A stretch of 64,000 nt of DNA from Acidovorax sp. NCPPB 4044. GTDB lineage: Bacteria; Pseudomonadota; Gammaproteobacteria; Burkholderiales; Burkholderiaceae_C. Numbering within the stretch: position 1 is the stretch's first letter; each line of letters begins with the position of its first letter. Below are positions 50,021 to 58,809 of this stretch, piece by piece. The notes under the pieces were generated by a model. It was given only the letters and a program-made list of their open reading frames with translations. It made no database searches and had not been told where the DNA came from. A program made the translations under genes and the position numbers. The stretch is taken from positions 1,332,001-1,396,000 of the forward strand of contig NZ_JAMCOS010000001.1 of NCBI RefSeq assembly GCF_028069655.1, in the 5' to 3' direction.

Positions 50021-50865
50021 CGGCGAGCACGTTGCCTGGCGCAGTGGCGGAAGCGGTCGCAGTTGCAGCGTCCTTGCCATCGCCTGGCATCGAGGCTGAC
50101 CTTCAACGCAGATTCGGTGGCCTCGACCGCCTGTATGGCACGGAAGGGGCTGCCCGCATCCGCGCATCGCACGTGGCGGTGATTGGGGTGGGTGGCGTGG
50201 GTTCCTGGGCCGTGGAAGCGCTTGCACGCAGCGGCGTCGGGCGGCTCACCCTCATCGACCTCGACAACGTGTCGGAGTCGAACATCAACCGCCAGATACA
50301 CGCCCTGTCCAATACGGTGGGACAGGCCAAGGTCGAGGCAATGCGCGAGCGCATCGCCTTGATCCATCCCGGCTGCGAGGTCCGTTGCATCGAGGACTTC
50401 GTCGAACCAGCCAACTGGCCGACGATCCTCCCCGAAGGGATAGGCGCGGTGATCGACGCGTGCGATCAAGTCGCTGCAAAGACGGCCATGGCCGCATGGG
50501 CCACCAGAACCAATCAGCCATGCTTCATCAGCGTGGGGGCCGCAGGCGGCAAGCGCCTGGCCCACCAGGTGGATATCGATGACCTGTCCCGCACCACGCA
50601 CGATCCCCTGTTGGCTCAACTGCGCTACCGGCTGCGCAAGCACCATGGCGCGCCACGGGAAGGACGGCGTATTGGTGTTGCGTGCGTATTCAGCCGGGAG
50701 GCCGTGGCACCGCCCCATGCATCCTGCGCCCTGGAAGAGGGCGGCGATGGCAGCTTGAACTGCCATGGCTATGGCTCGGTGGTGTCCGTCACCGCCACGT
50801 TCGGCCAGTGTGCGGCGGGCTGGGTACTCGATAAGATCGCCAAATCTGCCCGAGCGCCAAAATAG
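50017..50865 (+). CDS. tcdA: tRNA threonylcarbamoyladenosine dehydratase
   Basis: 282-residue E1-like enzyme (CsdL/TcdA) that cyclises t6A37 of tRNA to ct6A. Nucleotide-binding VAVIGVGGVGSWAVEALARSG, SNINRQIHAL, IDACDQVAAKTAM and SVGAAGGKR. GTG 50017 overlaps the cpoB stop (GTGA). The first 30 residues are not conserved, so a later start cannot be excluded. It is the last gene before tRNA-Lys, a tRNA that itself carries t6A in bacteria. Confidence 0.93.
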   Translation: MTASTLPGAVAEAVAVAASLPSPGIEADLQRRFGGLDRLYGTEGAARIRASHVAVIGVGGVGSWAVEALARSGVGRLTLIDLDNVSESNINRQIHALSNTVGQAKVEAMRERIALIHPGCEVRCIEDFVEPANWPTILPEGIGAVIDACDQVAAKTAMAAWATRTNQPCFISVGAAGGKRLAHQVDIDDLSRTTHDPLLAQLRYRLRKHHGAPREGRRIGVACVFSREAVAPPHASCALEEGGDGSLNCHGYGSVVSVTATFGQCAAGWVLDKIAKSARAPK

Positions 50866-50869
50866 GCAC

Positions 50870-50875
50870 TATAAT
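50870..50875 (+). promoter_or_regulatory. -10 box of tRNA-Lys promoter
   Basis: Perfect TATAAT 44 bp before the tRNA, five bases after the tcdA stop. The -35 (about 50847) is weak: TGCCCG at 17-bp spacing. Confidence 0.6.
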
Positions 50876-50918
50876 CTTAGGCTTTGCTGCAATGTGTGGA
50901 AACGTGCATTGCAGTGGA

Positions 50919-50994
50919 GGGACGTTAGCTCAGTTGGTAGAGCAGCGGACTTTTAATCCGTTTGTCGTGGGTTCGACCCCCGCACGTCCCACCA
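50919..50994 (+). tRNA. tRNA-Lys (TTT)
   Basis: Acceptor GGGACGT pairs with ACGTCCC; loop CTTTTAA gives anticodon TTT. T arm GGGTTCGACCC; CCA encoded. A single copy in this window, with its own promoter and terminator. Confidence 0.97.
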
Positions 50995-51002
50995 GGAACA
51001 TG

Positions 51003-51042
51003 AGCCGCTACAGCCGTCATCGCTGTAGCGGCTTTCTTGTTT
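51003..51042 (+). terminator. Terminator of tRNA-Lys
   Basis: Perfect 12-bp stem AGCCGCTACAGC/GCTGTAGCGGCT with a 7-nt loop, then TTCTTGTTT. From here to 51331 (289 bp) I see no gene; the last 30 bp contain the csbD leader. Confidence 0.92.
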
Positions 51043-51331
51043 CTGCCTTTGGCGAGCGACCGTTGGGCGCGGCTCGCCGCGTGGCTTGGCTGCGTGGCTC
51101 GGACACCCGTGGTGATGTGGGCGGGCAGGGCGAAGTGCGCCCTGTCTGTCTGTGGCCAGGAGAACATTGAATGGCTGAGGTGTCTTGCAGCAAGGCCCTT
51201 CGCTGTAGGCTCGGCCTTACGGATTCGGAAGGCATTGCCCGGCCGTGGCGGGAATGCTCCGGGCGTACTATTTTTCGGTGAGGAACGGCTTTTCGCCATA
51301 CCCGCAAACCCCATCACCGAAAGGACTCACC

Positions 51332-51511
51332 ATGAACACCGATCAAATCAAGGGCGCTGCAAAGGAAGTCGTTGGCAAGGTCCAACAAAAGACCGGCGAA
51401 GTGTTCAACAGCCCTGAGCAGCAGGTCAAGGGTGTCGCAAAGCAAGTGGAAGGCAATGCCCAGAAGAACTACGGCGATGCCAAGGAAACGATCAAGGACG
51501 CCACCCGCTGA
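51332..51511 (+). CDS. CsbD-family stress protein
   Basis: 59-residue, highly charged and probably helical or disordered protein: MNTDQIKGAAKEVVGKVQQK, then a second repeat-like half QQVKGVAKQVEGNAQKNYGD. CsbD-like proteins are abundant under general stress and in stationary phase; their molecular role is unknown. Start ATG 51332 with GAAAGGA 8-12 nt upstream; longer open frames upstream are spurious. A monocistronic unit with its own terminator. Confidence 0.93.
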   Translation: MNTDQIKGAAKEVVGKVQQKTGEVFNSPEQQVKGVAKQVEGNAQKNYGDAKETIKDATR

Positions 51512-51546
51512 ATCACGGCGCGCAGGCGCCTGTCTCCGTGAAAACA

Positions 51547-51578
51547 AAAGCCCGCACGGCTTGCCCGGCGGGCTTTTT
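51547..51578 (+). terminator. Terminator of csbD-family gene
   Basis: AAAGCCCGC pairs with GCGGGCTTT around a 12-nt loop, then TT. It lies 36 bp past the stop. The 119 bp between it and the next gene stop (51698) hold nothing evident. Confidence 0.85.
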
Positions 51579-51697
51579 CCATGGTGCCGGGAGGATCGCA
51601 GTACAAGCCTTGGCTGCATGAAGCAAGCGACTTGCTGCCTGTGTTCAGCACCTCGCCTGCTTCCACGCGGTGAATCTCGTGGATCTGCCCCACCGGT

Positions 51698-52705
51698 TTA
51701 TGCCAGCCAGCACCGGATCCTGTTGGCCAGGGTTTCGCGGCTGATTTCGTATCGATCGTGCAGTGTGGGCAACGCACCTGCATCCAGGAAGGCATCTGGC
51801 AGTCCTGCCAGCCTGAAGGCAGCGGGGCGGATGTTCTCCTGCATTAAAGCGCTCGCGACCGCCTCTCCCAGACCGCCGACCACGGAGTGGTTCTCGGCGA
51901 CGACAACCAGCCGCGGCCCGCTACCGGCCGCGTGCGCGATGGCCTGAACGTCCAGCGGCTTGATGGTGGGGCAGTGCAGCACGGCCACGCCCAGGTTGTC
52001 CAGCGCGAGCGTCTCGGCCACTTCCAGGGCGCGCATGGTCATGAAACCACTGGAGATGATGAGCACGTCGCGGCCGTCGCGCAGCAACTTGGCTTTGCCG
52101 AGTTCGAACCGGTAGTCGTATTCATCGAGGACCAGGGGCACGTTGCCCCTCAGCAGGCGCATGTAGACGGGGCCGGCGTGCGCTGCAATCTGGGGAACCG
52201 CCTGCTCGATATCGAGTGCATCGCACGGATCGACGATCGTGAGCCCGGGTACCGCGCGCATCATCGCCAGATCGTCGGTGGCCTGGTGGCTGGGGCCGTA
52301 TCCCGTGGTCAGGCCCGGCAGCGCACAGCAGATCTTGACGTTGAGGTTTTCTTCGGCGATGACTTGGTGGATGAAGTCGTAGGCCCTGCGGGTGCCGAAA
52401 ACCGCGTAGGTCGTGGCGAAGGGCATCAGCCCCTCTTTCGCCATGCCGCCTGCAGCAGCCATCAGGAGTTGTTCTGCCATGCCCATCTGGAAGTAACGGT
52501 CCGGGTGGGCCTGGGCGAACAGGTGCAGGTCCGTGTACTTGGCCAGGTCCGCAGTCATGCCCACGACGTCGGCGCGGTGCGCGGCAAGCTCCAGCAGCGC
52601 CTTGCCGAACGGTGCGGCCCTGACCCGCTGGCCTTCGCTGGCGATGGAGGCGATCATGGCGGAGGTGGTCAATCGGGGTTTTTTCTCGGCGACGGGGGTG
52701 TTCAT
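51698..52705 (-). CDS. Transketolase-like C-terminal subunit
   Basis: 335 residues with the pyrimidine-binding and C-terminal domains of transketolase: the cofactor-activating Glu region YFQMGMAEQLLMAAAGGMA, GPSHQATDDLAMMRAVPGL, and the C-terminal VVVAENHSVVGGLGEAV. It forms one enzyme with the subunit upstream, to which it is coupled by a 4-nt overlap. Split transketolases serve special sugar or keto-acid routes rather than the pentose phosphate pathway. Last gene of the TRAP operon. Substrate unknown. Confidence 0.88.
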   Translation of the reverse strand: MNTPVAEKKPRLTTSAMIASIASEGQRVRAAPFGKALLELAAHRADVVGMTADLAKYTDLHLFAQAHPDRYFQMGMAEQLLMAAAGGMAKEGLMPFATTYAVFGTRRAYDFIHQVIAEENLNVKICCALPGLTTGYGPSHQATDDLAMMRAVPGLTIVDPCDALDIEQAVPQIAAHAGPVYMRLLRGNVPLVLDEYDYRFELGKAKLLRDGRDVLIISSGFMTMRALEVAETLALDNLGVAVLHCPTIKPLDVQAIAHAAGSGPRLVVVAENHSVVGGLGEAVASALMQENIRPAAFRLAGLPDAFLDAGALPTLHDRYEISRETLANRIRCWLA

Positions 52706-53562
52706 GGCAGGGCCTCCTCTGGGGGCTGGGACTGGTCCAGGATCTCTATGGCTTTCTGCCACTCGGGGGGATCGACGCGGATGAAGTGGTTCTTCTCGCG
52801 CTGCTCCAGGAACGGCACGCCCTTGCCCATGAGGGTGTCGAAGAGGATGACCCGTGGCCGCGGCTCGCCGACATGGCGCGCAATATCGAATGCCTCCAGC
52901 ACGCGGGGCAAGTCATTGCCGTCCACCCGCTGCACGTGCCAACCGAATGCAGACCATTTGTCGGCCAGTGGCTCGAAGCCGAGCACCTGCCTGGAGGGCC
53001 CGTCGGCCTGTTGGTTGTTCACGTCGATCAGGCAGACCAGGTTGCCCAGCGCATGGTGCGCGGCCGACATGGCAGCCTCCCACGTCGATCCTTCGTCGAG
53101 CTCACCGTCTGACATGGAGTTGTAGACGAATGCCGGGTTGCCTTTGTGCCGCAGCGCGAGCGCCATGCCCACGGCAATCGGAAGCCCCTGGCCCAACGAG
53201 CCGCCGGATATTTCCATGCCCGGCGTATAGGTCGCCATGCCGGACATCGGCAACCTGCTGTCGTCGCCGCCATAGGTTTCCAGCTCGCTCTCCGCAAGGA
53301 TGCCGGCCTCTGTCAGCGCGGAGTAGAAGGCGATGGCGTAGTGCCCATGGGAGAGGAGAAAACGGTCTCGGCCTTCCCATTGCGGTTCGCCGGGGCGCAG
53401 GTTCAGCGCATGGCCGTAGGCCACCGCCAGCACATCGGCCCATCCCAGGGCTTGGCCGATATAGCCCTGGCCCTGGACTTCTCCCATCCGCAACGCATAG
53501 CGGCGGATGCGGTACGCGCATCGGGACAGCCTGTCCAGCCGGTGCTGCAGATCATGGTTCAT
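52702..53562 (-). CDS. Transketolase-like N-terminal (ThDP-binding) subunit
   Basis: 286 residues: GQGYIGQALGWADVLAVAY, FLLSHGHYAIAFYSAL, GSLGQGLPIAVGMALALR and the ThDP motif SDGELDEGSTWEAAMSAAHH with LVCLIDVNNQQADG. Carries the diphosphate-binding half of the active site; the partner gene supplies the rest. Together they transfer a two-carbon unit from a ketose or similar donor. A good AGGAGA stands before ATG 53562. The TRAP genes lie upstream on the same strand, 41 bp away. Confidence 0.9.
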   Translation of the reverse strand: MNHDLQHRLDRLSRCAYRIRRYALRMGEVQGQGYIGQALGWADVLAVAYGHALNLRPGEPQWEGRDRFLLSHGHYAIAFYSALTEAGILAESELETYGGDDSRLPMSGMATYTPGMEISGGSLGQGLPIAVGMALALRHKGNPAFVYNSMSDGELDEGSTWEAAMSAAHHALGNLVCLIDVNNQQADGPSRQVLGFEPLADKWSAFGWHVQRVDGNDLPRVLEAFDIARHVGEPRPRVILFDTLMGKGVPFLEQREKNHFIRVDPPEWQKAIEILDQSQPPEEALP

Positions 53563-53604
53563 TGAAGGTCTCCTGTTGTGTCTCGGGTTGCTGCAGCCGC
53601 TGCG

Positions 53605-54864
53605 TCAGCGCAGGATGCTGGCGGGCACGTAGGACACCAGCATCAGCACTGCCAGCGCCACCACATAGAAGGGAATAAGTTCGCGCACGGTCTGCCCCAC
53701 CTTGACCTTGGCCAGCGAGCTGGTGATGAAAAGCGTGGTTCCGACGGGCGGCGTATAGAGGCCAAGGGCCAGGTTCACCACCATCATGATTCCGAGCTGC
53801 GTCATGTCCATACCGATGCTCTGCGCCAGCGGCACGAATACCGGGGTGAGCAGCAGCACGGCCGCGGGCAGATCGATGCACATGCCGATGAAAAGCATCA
53901 AACCGTTCATCAGCAGGATCACCATCCAGGGCGATTCGACGTGCGATTGCACCCAGTGCACGATGCCGGTGGGCATCTGGTCGTAGGTCAGCAGCCAGCC
54001 GATGGCTGCAGAAGCCATGATCACGAGCAGCACCACGCCGGTCGCCAGGCCGGCATGGACCACGGCATCGTTGAGCCGGCGCCAGCCGAGGTCGCGGTAG
54101 ATGGCCGCCGAAACCACGCCGGCATACAGCGTCGACAGAACCGCCACTTCCGTCGGCGTTGCGATGCCGAACCGCAGGAAGACGATGATCAATACCGGGA
54201 GCAGCAGCGCCGGAGAGGCATATGCCAGGTGGCGTCGGAAGGCGGGCCACTGGAACGGCGTGGTGTCGCGAGGAAAGTCGCGGCGCCGGCCCACCCACCA
54301 GCACACCGCCATGAAGCCTGCGCACATCAGCAGGCCCGGCAGTACGCCGGCCACGAACAGCGCGGCGATGGATGCGTTCGCGCTCAAGGCGAACAGGATC
54401 ATCGGGATCGACGGCGGGATCAGTATGTCGATCGTGGCGGCCGAAGCGAGCGTGGCGGCGGAGAACGCTGCGGGGTAGCCCAGCCGCTTGTGCCACGGGA
54501 TCATGAGCGAGCCGATCGCCGATGCGTCCGCCACGGCCGAACCCGACACCCCCCCGAAGAGGGTCGAAGACATCACGCCCACCTGGGCCGGGCCGCCGTG
54601 GAAGCGCCCGATCAGTGCAGAAAGCACGCCCACCAGGGCTTCGCCCAGCTTGCCTCCCATCATCAGGGAGCCCGTGAGCATGAAGAACGGAATGGCGATG
54701 AGCGGAAAGCTCTGCACCTGGGCCACCATCTGCTGCACGAGCAGGTCCAGTGGAATGCGGTCGGAGCTGGCTGCCGCGGCCATGGCGCCCATCAGCAGGG
54801 CGTGCGCGATGGGCATGGCAACCACGGCGCCAGCCATGAAGACGAAGAGCATGAGGATGGACAT
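53605..54864 (-). CDS. dctM: TRAP transporter large permease (DctM)
   Basis: 419 residues, about 12 membrane segments. Conserved DctM regions: IPFFMLTGSLMMGGKLGEAL, STLFGGVSGSAVADASAIGS, ATIDILIPPSIPMILFA and NLALGLYTPPVGTTLFI. Sodium-driven transmembrane subunit of the tripartite ATP-independent periplasmic transporter. The open frame runs upstream through dctQ, but MSILMLFVFMAG at 54864 is the proper start, 14 bp after dctQ. Confidence 0.95.
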   Translation of the reverse strand: MSILMLFVFMAGAVVAMPIAHALLMGAMAAAASSDRIPLDLLVQQMVAQVQSFPLIAIPFFMLTGSLMMGGKLGEALVGVLSALIGRFHGGPAQVGVMSSTLFGGVSGSAVADASAIGSLMIPWHKRLGYPAAFSAATLASAATIDILIPPSIPMILFALSANASIAALFVAGVLPGLLMCAGFMAVCWWVGRRRDFPRDTTPFQWPAFRRHLAYASPALLLPVLIIVFLRFGIATPTEVAVLSTLYAGVVSAAIYRDLGWRRLNDAVVHAGLATGVVLLVIMASAAIGWLLTYDQMPTGIVHWVQSHVESPWMVILLMNGLMLFIGMCIDLPAAVLLLTPVFVPLAQSIGMDMTQLGIMMVVNLALGLYTPPVGTTLFITSSLAKVKVGQTVRELIPFYVVALAVLMLVSYVPASILR

Positions 54865-54878
54865 GTGCGCGCCTCCGT

Positions 54879-55403
54879 CTACCAGTGGACACCGGCCACC
54901 GGACGGGCCGGCGCGTCCCCATCCACCGGGCGCTGCGGTCCACCGGCCAGCCATGCGCGGACGGCCGATTGCAGGGCGAGGAGGCTGAGCATGGCCATGC
55001 CGACCATCACGCATGCGTAGGTCACCGATCCGGGAATGTTGAGGATCTGGCTGCGTTCGTCATGCACGATCTCCAGCATGTTGGCCGTGGCCCACGCCAG
55101 CGTGGCGTAGAGGCCCGCGACGATCAGCCAGCTCAGCGTGGCCACCGCCCGTTGGATGCCCGCAGGCAGGATCTCCACGAGAAACGTCGTGGTGATGTGC
55201 GCTCCGTGGGCTGCCGCCAGCACCACGCCGGACATCACGAGCCAGGGAAAGAGCAGTTCGGGGACTTCATTGGCCCACTGCAGGCTGGCGCCGGTGGCAT
55301 ACCGCAATGCCGTGTTGCACACCAGGATCACGAAAATGACGAGTGTGCTGATCCACAGCACGGTGCGGCATGTGCCGACGACCATGCGTTCGAGAATATT
55401 CAT
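54879..55403 (-). CDS. dctQ: TRAP transporter small permease (DctQ)
   Basis: 174 residues, four membrane segments, with the DctQ signature LQWANEVPELLFPWLVMSG and GAHITTTFLVE. It bridges the periplasmic binding protein and DctM. Order dctP-dctQ-dctM is standard. Confidence 0.94.
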   Translation of the reverse strand: MNILERMVVGTCRTVLWISTLVIFVILVCNTALRYATGASLQWANEVPELLFPWLVMSGVVLAAAHGAHITTTFLVEILPAGIQRAVATLSWLIVAGLYATLAWATANMLEIVHDERSQILNIPGSVTYACVMVGMAMLSLLALQSAVRAWLAGGPQRPVDGDAPARPVAGVHW

Positions 55404-55458
55404 CAGGGTTCTCCTCGCCGCGCCGGCAGCGCGGTTGGTGTATCGCTGGGGAGTGCGT

Positions 55459-56451
55459 TTAGCGGCCGTTGGCGGCCTTCACCACTTTGGTGAGGTACGG
55501 GCCGATGGGGCCGGATTGCCATTTCTCCTGCACCTTGCCCGTCGCCTGCGCGAAAGCCTTCGGGTCGATCGTGGTGACCTCGACGCCCTTGGCCTTGATG
55601 TCGCCCAGCAGCTTCTCGTCCATCTCCCGGGACAACTGCCGCTGGTAGGCCGTGGCTTCCTGTGCGGCCTGGGTGATGGCCGTGCGGTCCGCGGGAGCCA
55701 GGCGGTCCCAGCTGCGCTTGCTCATGACCAGTGGCGTCATCTGGAACATGTGGCCGGTCAAGGCCAGGTGCTTCTGGACTTCATAGAGCTTGCTGGCGTG
55801 GAAGTTGGCCAGCGGGTTCTCCTGCCCGTCCACCACGCCCTGCTGCAGGGCCACGTACAGCTCCGCGAATTTGATCTGCTGCGCCTCGGCGCCGAGGGCC
55901 TGCATGATGTCCACCAGCACGGCATCGGGCGGCGTGCGCATCTTCAAGCCCTTCAGGTCATCGACCGTGCGGATGGGCTTGCGGCTGTTGGTCATGTGGC
56001 GGATGCCGTTGTCCCAGTACCCCAGGACCACCATGCCTTTGGCCGCCGACTTGTCTGCCAGCTCCTTGCCGAGCGGGCCATCCAAGATCGCGAATGCCTG
56101 GGCCGGTGTCGAGAACAGAAAAGGCATGCCGTACGCCGCGTACTCCGGAACTGCAGCGGCCACCGCGCCCTGCGAATTGGCGGAAATGTCCAGCGCTCCG
56201 GTGCGCAGGGCCGTGACCATGGCCGCGTCGTCGCCCAATTGGGCGGACGGCGCGACCTGCACTTCGATGCGGCCACCGCTGGCGGCCTTCACCTGCTCAG
56301 CGAACTTCACCGATGCCAGGTGGCGCGGGTTGTCCGGGGCGGCTCCGTGGCCCAGGGTCAGCTTGACGGTCTGGGCCCAGGCAGCGGGGTACGCGGTCAG
56401 CACGCCCAGGGCCAGGGCGGCGGCTCCCACGAAAAATGTCTTGCGTTGCAT
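55459..56451 (-). CDS. dctP: TRAP transporter substrate-binding protein (DctP)
   Basis: 330 residues. Signal peptide FFVGAAALALGVLTAYPAAWA. DctP-family pattern: LGHGAAPDNPRHLASVKFAE, VAPSAQLGDDAAMVTALRTG, LKGLKMRTPPDAVLVD with the conserved Arg that grips a carboxylate, and VDGQENPLANFHASKLYEV. The ligand is therefore probably an organic acid or acidic sugar derivative; isethionate-like or polyol ligands are also known in the family. 55 bp upstream of dctQ. Confidence 0.94.
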   Translation of the reverse strand: MQRKTFFVGAAALALGVLTAYPAAWAQTVKLTLGHGAAPDNPRHLASVKFAEQVKAASGGRIEVQVAPSAQLGDDAAMVTALRTGALDISANSQGAVAAAVPEYAAYGMPFLFSTPAQAFAILDGPLGKELADKSAAKGMVVLGYWDNGIRHMTNSRKPIRTVDDLKGLKMRTPPDAVLVDIMQALGAEAQQIKFAELYVALQQGVVDGQENPLANFHASKLYEVQKHLALTGHMFQMTPLVMSKRSWDRLAPADRTAITQAAQEATAYQRQLSREMDEKLLGDIKAKGVEVTTIDPKAFAQATGKVQEKWQSGPIGPYLTKVVKAANGR

Positions 56452-56517
56452 GTTTTGTCTCCTTCGTTTTGTTGTGTGGCCATGCCTTGTCCTGCATGGC
56501 TTGCTCGGTGAAGCGGC

Positions 56518-57267
56518 TCAGTGGATGAGCATGCCCCCGTTGACATCGAGCGTGATGCCTGTGCAGTAGGCTGCGAGGTCGCTGGCCAGGAACACGCAGG
56601 CACCCGCCACGTCGTCGGCACGCCCGAGGCGCGCGAGCGGGATGGTGTCGGAGATCTCCCGCTTGCGATCGGGGGTGAGCTTGCCCTGGGTGATGTCCGT
56701 CTCGATCAGGCCGGGCGTGATGCAGTTCACCCGGATGCCTTCGGTGCCGAATTCGCGCGCCATCGCTCGGGCCAGCCCGAGCACGCCGGCCTTGGCAGCG
56801 GAGTAGTGGGGCCCGCCGAAGATGCCGCCGCCCCGCTGTGCCGACACCGACGAGATGCAGACGATCGAGCCCGACTGCTGGCTCCGCATCGCGGGCAGCG
56901 CTGCCTGCGACATGTAGAGCGTGCCCCGCAGGCTCACGTCGAGAATGCGGTCGTAGTCGGCACCGGAGATGTCCAGGGTCTTGACCGGCTGCGTGATGCC
57001 CGCGTTGTTGATCAGCACATCGATGCGGCCGAACGCGCCCATGACCGCTGCGGCGGCGGCCTCGCACGATGCCTTGTCGGTCACGTCGCCCACCAGCCCC
57101 AGGTGTGCATTGCCGAGGCGGGCTGCAGCGCCCGCCGGGTCAGCACGCTCCAGATCGATGATGGCCACCCGTGCGCCTTGCGCCGCCAGTTGCCGTGCCG
57201 TGGCATAGCCCAGGCCGTTGGCGCCCGCACCGCCGGTGACGATGGCGACCTTGTCTTTGAGCAGCAT
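56518..57267 (-). CDS. Short-chain dehydrogenase/reductase
   Basis: 249 residues, FabG-like. NAD(P)-binding VTGGAGANGLGYATARQLAA, NNAGITQP, catalytic Ser in CISSVSAQRG and YSAAKAG, and the C-terminal GITLDVNGGMLIH. An acidic residue after beta-2 (AIIDLERADP) suggests NAD rather than NADP. First gene of the minus-strand operon SDR-dctP-dctQ-dctM-transketolase, so it likely oxidises the imported alcohol to a ketose that the split transketolase then cleaves. That route is inference. Confidence 0.9.
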   Translation of the reverse strand: MLLKDKVAIVTGGAGANGLGYATARQLAAQGARVAIIDLERADPAGAAARLGNAHLGLVGDVTDKASCEAAAAAVMGAFGRIDVLINNAGITQPVKTLDISGADYDRILDVSLRGTLYMSQAALPAMRSQQSGSIVCISSVSAQRGGGIFGGPHYSAAKAGVLGLARAMAREFGTEGIRVNCITPGLIETDITQGKLTPDRKREISDTIPLARLGRADDVAGACVFLASDLAAYCTGITLDVNGGMLIH

Positions 57268-57381
57268 CCGTTTGTCTCCTTGTGTTTCGTGGACCGATCT
57301 TCGGCCACGTCGAACATGAAGACAAACGATGTTTTCTCAGCCTAACATGATGGTTCTTCAGTTTAGATGCGGGGTCACCCT
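57268..57381. promoter_or_regulatory. Divergent promoter/operator region, SDR operon and LysR gene
   Basis: 114 bp between two divergent starts, more AT-rich than the flanks from about 57305 on. It holds imperfect dyads TGAAGA-N11-TTCTCA (57314-57336) and AACATGATGGTT (57344-57355), plausible LysR binding sites. No clear -35/-10 pair can be chosen by eye. Confidence 0.45.
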
Positions 57382-58272
57382 ATGCCGTCCATTCCTTCCA
57401 GCGCCCATCTGCTGGCGTTCGAGGCCGTGGCCCGGCGGCGCAGCTTTGCGCTGGCGGCCGCCGAACTGCACCTCACGGCCTCGGCGGTCAGCCACCAGGT
57501 GGCCAAGCTCGAAGGGCAGCTCGGCATCCGCCTCTTCGAGCGCAGTGCCCATGGCGTGCGCCTCAGCATGGCGGGCGAGACCTACCTGCAGAGGGTGGCG
57601 GGCGCGCTGTCAGCCATCGTCTCGGCCACCGAGGACCTGCGCCACAGCGTGAGCAACAGCCTGTATGTGCATTGCGCACCCAGCATCGCCAGTCTGTGGC
57701 TCATGCCCCGGCTGCGCGCCTTCGCCCAGGCGCATCCCGAGATTTCCCTCAACCTCTCGGCGGCGCACTCCCACAGCGACTTCGCGCTGGGGCAGGCCGA
57801 CATCGATATCCGCTACGGGGTCCCGCAGTGGCCCGAACTCGAAGTGGAGCCCCTGTTCGAGGAGCGTGTTCTGCCCCTGGCAAGCCCGGCCTTCATCGCC
57901 GAGCATGGCCTGCGGCGGATGGAGCAGTTGCTGGATGTTCCGCTCATCCAGAGCAATGTGAGCGTCGTGCAGTGGGCGGACTGGTTCCGCTCTTTCACGC
58001 GCCTGCGGGCGCCCGACCGCTTCGCCGTGCGTTTCGACCGCGCGCAGATGTCGCTGGATGCAGCCACCCAGGGGCTCGGCGTGGCCCTCGAAAGCGCGAT
58101 GAACGCCGGCGGGCATCTGGCGGAAGGCAAGCTGGTGCCGCCGTTCGGTGCCGATCCTTCCATCAAGGTAAAGGCACATTTCGTGGTCTATCCGCCGCAC
58201 CACGCGCACCGCCCCGCGGTGGCGGCATTCCTCGCCTGGGTCCACAGCGAAGCGGCGAAGACCGGCGGCTGA
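57382..58272 (+). CDS. LysR-family regulator (GcvA-like) of the TRAP operon
   Basis: 296 residues. Winged helix: AFEAVARRRSFALAAAELHL, TASAVSHQVAKLEGQLGIRLFE and MAGETYLQRV. Substrate domain of the GcvA/AmpR type (PRLRAFAQAHPEISLNLSA). It faces the SDR-TRAP-transketolase operon and is its likely activator, responding to the imported substrate or a product. ATG 57382 is preferred over 57367, since GGGG stands just upstream. Confidence 0.9.
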   Translation: MPSIPSSAHLLAFEAVARRRSFALAAAELHLTASAVSHQVAKLEGQLGIRLFERSAHGVRLSMAGETYLQRVAGALSAIVSATEDLRHSVSNSLYVHCAPSIASLWLMPRLRAFAQAHPEISLNLSAAHSHSDFALGQADIDIRYGVPQWPELEVEPLFEERVLPLASPAFIAEHGLRRMEQLLDVPLIQSNVSVVQWADWFRSFTRLRAPDRFAVRFDRAQMSLDAATQGLGVALESAMNAGGHLAEGKLVPPFGADPSIKVKAHFVVYPPHHAHRPAVAAFLAWVHSEAAKTGG

Positions 58273-58392
58273 TCGGTGGCGCCGTGCGCACGCGCCCCGG
58301 GCGCCTGACCGCCCCATGGTGCGTTGTCTGACGCGCGGTGCCCTCGATGCACGCTACCGTCGCTGCATCCCTCGATTCCACAGGAAAACGCC

Positions 58393-58677
58393 ATGATCAC
58401 CACCGAGCCGACGATGACCAACCTGTTCCTGCAACTGGGCCTGGAAGAAAGCCCCGAAGCCATCGCCGAATTCATCCGGACCCACCAGTTGGCCAACGAA
58501 GTGCGCGTGGCCGATGCGCCTTTCTGGAACGATGCGCAGCGGCAATTCCTTGCCGAGCAACTCAAGGCCGATGCAACCTGGGCGATGGTGGTGGACCAGT
58601 TCAACGAAGCGCTGCATGCGGAGGATGTGCGCGAGCGCACCGAAACCGAAGTCGCCCAGGGCACCGCTGCTCAATAA
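58393..58677 (+). CDS. DUF2789 protein
   Basis: 94 residues: MTNLFLQLGLEESPEAIAEFI, then FWNDAQRQFLAEQLKADATWAMVVDQFNEALH. This is the DUF2789 pattern, a small helical protein of unknown function common in proteobacteria. The ATG at 58393 follows AGGAAAA. A separate unit from the LysR gene upstream (120-bp gap). Confidence 0.85.
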   Translation: MITTEPTMTNLFLQLGLEESPEAIAEFIRTHQLANEVRVADAPFWNDAQRQFLAEQLKADATWAMVVDQFNEALHAEDVRERTETEVAQGTAAQ

Positions 58678-58809
58678 GCCGATACGGTTTGCGGCACCCG
58701 CACTCTGCCTGTGTGCCGGTGCGCCCGCACGGGTTTCCTGCTCGCCGCCCGCCACTTGGCCACAATGCGCATGTCGCCCGGTCGGGGCGGTGTTCCAAGG
58801 ACCGAGCAA

